The notes under the pieces: generated by a model
The model's input: the letters and a program-made list of their open reading frames with translations, nothing else
Database searches by the model: none
What the model was told of the DNA's origin: nothing
Shown here: positions 61,448-64,000 of the stretch, piece after piece
Position numbering within the stretch: position 1 is the stretch's first letter
How the letters are laid out: every line of letters starts with the position of its first letter
Source of the DNA: Streptomyces sp. NRRL F-2664
GTDB taxonomy: Bacteria; Actinomycetota; Actinomycetes; Streptomycetales; Streptomycetaceae
Length of the DNA stretch: 64,000 nucleotides
Direction of reading: 5' to 3'
NCBI RefSeq assembly: GCF_000719345.1
Contig: NZ_JOFX01000013.1
Coordinates: forward strand, 104,605-168,604
Position numbers and translations under genes: made by a program

Positions 61448-61984
61448 TCAGCGCGCGGCGGGCGCCTCGTACTCGGCGACGAGCTGCGCCCGCCCGATCG
61501 CGTGGAACCGCAGGTGGAAACCGACGACCGCCGGCGAGGAGTCCGCGTCCGGACCGAGCTGCTCGCGGTCCACCGCGTACACGGTGAACACGTAGCGGTG
61601 CCGCTCCCCGCGCGGCGGGGCCGCGCCGCCGAAGTCCCGCGTGCCGTAGTCGTTCCGCGCGTGCACGGCCCCCTCCGGCAGACCCGGGAAGTCCCCGCTG
61701 CCCGCGCCGGCCGACAGCTCCGTCACCGAGACGGGCAGGTCGAAGAGGACCCAGTGCCAGAAGCCGCTGCCCGTGGGCGCGTCCGGGTCGAAGCAGGTGA
61801 CGGCGAAGCTCTTCGTCCCCTCGGGGAACCCCTCCCACCGAAGGTGCGGCGAGACGTTCTTGCCCGTGAGCACCTGGGCCGCGTGCAGGTCGGCCCCGTG
61901 GGAGACGTCCTCGCTCGTCACGGTGAACCCGGGCACCTCGGGGTGGAAATCGTGGGGGAGCGGCGGCCTGTCACGTTCGGTCAC
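61448..61984 (-). CDS. YbhB/YbcL family Raf-kinase-inhibitor-like protein
   Basis: 178 aa phosphatidylethanolamine-binding fold. Characteristic segments: GKNVSPHLRWEGFPEGTKSFAVTCFDPDAPTGSGFWHWVLFDLP (the ligand-binding DPDAP and GFWHWV), and later HARNDYGTRDFGGAAPPRGERHRYVFTVYAVD. Start GTG 61984 with AGGAGG upstream. Role in bacteria is unclear, possibly lipid or small-ligand binding. Confidence 0.92.
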   Translation of the reverse strand: MTERDRPPLPHDFHPEVPGFTVTSEDVSHGADLHAAQVLTGKNVSPHLRWEGFPEGTKSFAVTCFDPDAPTGSGFWHWVLFDLPVSVTELSAGAGSGDFPGLPEGAVHARNDYGTRDFGGAAPPRGERHRYVFTVYAVDREQLGPDADSSPAVVGFHLRFHAIGRAQLVAEYEAPAAR

Positions 61985-62095
61985 GTCGAAACCTCCTGAT
62001 CGGAATGGAAACCCTGCAGAGACGGAGCCTAGGCCTCCCCCCGGGCCCCGCCGCACGGACGGCAGGGCCGTCACCCCGTCCAGCTCACAAGGGCC

Positions 62096-62878
62096 TCAGA
62101 ACCAGTTGCGCTGCGAGCCCACCGAGGCGATCCACTGGTTCAGGTACGCCGCCCAGTCCGTGCTCTGGTACGACTGCAGACCCACCTGGAAGCAGCGGTA
62201 GGTGTCGCTGCCCTCGCTGAAGAGCCCCGGCTTCTTGTCCATCTCCAGAACGACGTCCATCTCCCGGCCGTCCGAGACGAAGGTCAGCTCGACCTGGTGC
62301 AGACCCCGGTACTGCGACGGCGGCAGGAATTCGATCTCCTGGTAGAAGGGCAGCGTCTGCCGCGTCCCGCGGATGTGGCCCCGCTCCATGTCCGCGCTGC
62401 GGAAGGTGAAACCGAGCTGGCGGAAGGCGTCCAGGATGGCCTGCTGCGCCGGCACCGGGTGCACGTTGATCGCGTCGAGGTCACCGGCGTCCACCGCGCG
62501 AGCGATCTCCAGCTCGGTGCTGACCCCGATGTTCATGCCGTGCAGGTGCTGCCCCGCGTAGTGGGTGATCGGCGTCTCCCACGGGATCTCCAGGGCGAAG
62601 GGAACCACGTGCAGCGCGCCCGCCTGCACCTGGAACGCACCCCCGAGGCGCTGCTTGGTGAAGACGACGTCCTGCTTGTACTCCTGGTCACCGCCCTCCA
62701 CCTCGACCCGCGCCTGCAGCCCGACCGACAGCCCCTCGATCTGCTGCTCCACGGATCCGCCCTGGAGCCGGACCTCGCCCTGGACGATCCCGCCGGGCAC
62801 GACGTTCGGCTCGGTGATGATCGTGTCCACCGAAGCACCACCGGCACCCAGGCTCGCGAACAGCTTCTTGAAGCCCAT
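62096..62878 (-). CDS. Spo0M-like sporulation protein
   Basis: 260 aa, arrestin-like beta-sandwich. [21 protein letters not shown] begins the protein, and [33 protein letters not shown] and [40 protein letters not shown] are typical of the Spo0M family. In Bacillus and Streptomyces these proteins affect sporulation and cell shape. No signal peptide; cytoplasmic. Divergent from the glycosylase gene. Confidence 0.92.
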   Translation of the reverse strand: MGFKKLFASLGAGGASVDTIITEPNVVPGGIVQGEVRLQGGSVEQQIEGLSVGLQARVEVEGGDQEYKQDVVFTKQRLGGAFQVQAGALHVVPFALEIPWETPITHYAGQHLHGMNIGVSTELEIARAVDAGDLDAINVHPVPAQQAILDAFRQLGFTFRSADMERGHIRGTRQTLPFYQEIEFLPPSQYRGLHQVELTFVSDGREMDVVLEMDKKPGLFSEGSDTYRCFQVGLQSYQSTDWAAYLNQWIASVGSQRNWF

Positions 62879-62986
62879 GCTCAAACTCCCCTTGAACGAT
62901 CTGGCGACTACGCCGCGACTACCCCTTACCAACGCGGAACCATAGGCCCCGGTTGCACGGCAGCGCGTTCCACTACGCTCGACCGG

Positions 62987-63628
62987 ATGAGCGCGCGACT
63001 TGACCGTACGCCCCTGCCCCGGTCCTTCTTCGACCGCCCGGTCCTCGACGTGGCCCCGGACCTCCTCGGCCGCACCCTGGTCCGCCGCACGGAGGAAGGC
63101 CCCCTGGAGCTGCGCATCACGGAGGTGGAGGCGTACGAGGGGGAGGCCGACCCGGGTTCCCACGCCTACCGCGGGCGCACGGCGCGGAACGCATCGATGT
63201 TCGGGCCACCCGGGCACGCGTACGTCTACTTCATCTACGGCATGTGGTTCAGCCTCAACCTGGTGTGCGGCCCGGCGGGCCACGCGAGCGGCGTCCTGGT
63301 GCGCGCGGGCGAGATCACGGTGGGTGCCGACCTGGCTGCCAAACGTCGGGTTACAGCCAGAAACCCGCGAGAACTCGCCAAAGGGCCGGCCCGCCTGGCC
63401 ACCGCCCTGGACGTGGACCGCTCACTGGACGGGACCGACCTCTGTGGCAGCCCCGATTCCCCGCTGTCCGTTCTCACGGGGACCCCCACCTCGGCCGACC
63501 TGGTCAGCAACGGGCCGCGCACGGGGGTCGGCGGAGCCGGCGCGGACCACCCGTACCGCTTCTGGATCACCGACGACCCGACGGTGAGCCCGTACCGCGC
63601 CCACGCGCCACGCCGCCGCTCGACTTGA
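62987..63628 (+). CDS. 3-methyladenine DNA glycosylase (AAG/Mpg type)
   Basis: 213 aa. Removes alkylated purines from DNA. AAG features: [71 protein letters not shown], where the catalytic Glu, Tyr and Asn-containing loops are, then [12 protein letters not shown]. Normal length for the bacterial enzyme. The stop codon overlaps the -35 element of an rRNA promoter. ATG at 62987; no strong ribosome-binding site is seen. Confidence 0.92.
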   Translation: MSARLDRTPLPRSFFDRPVLDVAPDLLGRTLVRRTEEGPLELRITEVEAYEGEADPGSHAYRGRTARNASMFGPPGHAYVYFIYGMWFSLNLVCGPAGHASGVLVRAGEITVGADLAAKRRVTARNPRELAKGPARLATALDVDRSLDGTDLCGSPDSPLSVLTGTPTSADLVSNGPRTGVGGAGADHPYRFWITDDPTVSPYRAHAPRRRST

Positions 63629-63653
63629 CGCACTCCGGCGAGACGCCTAACGT
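63625..63653 (+). promoter_or_regulatory. Upstream rRNA operon promoter
   Basis: TTGACG, 17 bases, TAACGT. The -35 hexamer overlaps the glycosylase stop codon. This matches the tandem-promoter arrangement of Streptomyces rrn operons and is the best -35/-10 pair of the region. Confidence 0.75.
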
Positions 63654-63773
63654 AGTTCGAGCCACTTTTACGGGGCACTGCCATCGGCAGCCCCCGGAGT
63701 GGCCAACCCACTCCATACGACCCATCCCCGGCGGGGGCTGTTCGGCGCGTCCGAATTCCCGCTCGCAGCTCGA

Positions 63774-63803
63774 TTATGAGTCGCAGGGGAAAGGCGCTAA
63801 CGT
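63774..63803 (+). promoter_or_regulatory. Second rRNA operon promoter
   Basis: A TAACGT -10 at 63798-63803 within CGCTAACGTGGTGGGAGCC, a near-copy of the CCTAACGTAGTTCGAGCC context of the first promoter 150 bases upstream. The -35 (TTATGA at 63774-63779) is weak. Confidence 0.55.
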
Positions 63804-63871
63804 GGTGGGAGCCGAAAGGCAAAACCCAACGGTCACCGAATTCAAATCCGAATCGACTGCGACTTTCGAGA

Positions 63872-63900
63872 AGCAGGGCGCGGAAATGATCTGGTAGAGT
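63872..63900 (+). promoter_or_regulatory. Third, proximal rRNA promoter candidate
   Basis: TAGAGT at 63895-63900 in an AT-richer stretch before the conserved leader. No good -35 is visible. Its location about 100 bases before the leader end fits a proximal rrn promoter. Confidence 0.4.
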
Positions 63901-64000
63901 TGGAAACGCAGGACAGCAGAACGAAGCCCGGAGGAAAGCCCGAGAGGGTGAGTACGAAGGAAGCGTCCGTTCCTTGAGAACTCAACAGCGTGCCAAAAAT
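63901..64000 (+). other. rRNA operon leader (16S gene begins beyond the window)
   Basis: The segment includes CCTTGAGAACTCAACAGCGTGCC near 63972-63994 and GCCAAAA at the end, sequences I know from the conserved region ahead of 16S rRNA in Streptomyces, likely containing antitermination and processing signals. The mature 16S is not reached. Confidence 0.8.

Overview
The window reads as a core-chromosome segment of a Streptomyces-type actinomycete. Base composition is very GC-rich with strong third-position G/C bias. GTG and TTG starts, stop/start overlaps and stem-loop terminators without U-runs are common. The Gbn-type GATC-binding nucleoid protein, a chaplin, the PHO-box-linked PiT transporter, the Asp23/AmaP cluster, the FabG-FabI pair and several very small membrane proteins all fit that genus. 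No phage, integrase, insertion sequence, CRISPR array or tRNA gene was recognised.

Layout. 1-7600: end of a ZIP metal transporter, then a minus-strand cobalamin operon (cobD-cobQ-chelatase-cobO-cobB) behind a cobalamin riboswitch; cobN is not between cobQ and the chelatase. 7640-9311: PiT phosphate transporter and a small membrane partner behind a PHO box. 9550-13620: alpha/beta hydrolase, an unrecognised 474-aa protein, a VOC protein and a zinc metallopeptidase. 13840-17180: an ABC-F ATPase preceded by a possible leaderless 7-codon leader peptide, then gbn with GATC sites upstream, then an enoyl-CoA hydratase. 17240-19440: five-gene Asp23/AmaP envelope cluster. 19450-23110: SDR, SURF1, Cys-rich protein, DEDDh exonuclease with a likely BRCT domain, TetR regulator. 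23180-30390: an apparent catabolic region made of an acetoacetate-decarboxylase-like protein, an SDR and two Amidohydro_2 proteins, then an alkylglycerol-monooxygenase-like membrane oxygenase overlapping a lysoplasmalogenase, then a zinc alcohol dehydrogenase.

30400-37990: secreted subtilase, DUF485/acetate symporter pair, moaA, small proteins, tyrS. 38040-42640: TldD/PmbA pair, divergent from fabG-fabI (type II fatty-acid synthesis). 42800-47720: secreted small protein, FadR-type regulator divergent from a CynX-type MFS transporter over a three-copy 8-bp repeat, two tiny membrane proteins, a SixA-type phosphatase, serB. 47720-52000: a 680-bp spacer with 17-bp tandem repeats, a fusion of two FHA domains with an ABCG-type transporter, and a secreted lytic transglycosylase. 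52000-60790: a QueA homologue with an SDR, a GAF histidine kinase with its NarL-type regulator, a cysteine-free chaplin, an unknown protein, a stand-alone ABC ATPase, NfeD and SPFH proteins, TauE-type permease. 60790-64000: HNH protein, YbhB-type protein, Spo0M, 3-methyladenine glycosylase, and the promoter and leader region of an rRNA operon whose 16S gene starts beyond the window.

The most interesting unit is the AGMO-like/lysoplasmalogenase pair at 27557-29226. Both families act on ether lipids in animals, and their translational coupling here suggests a bacterial ether-lipid cleavage module. All functional calls come from reading sequence and from remembered family features; no database search was run.
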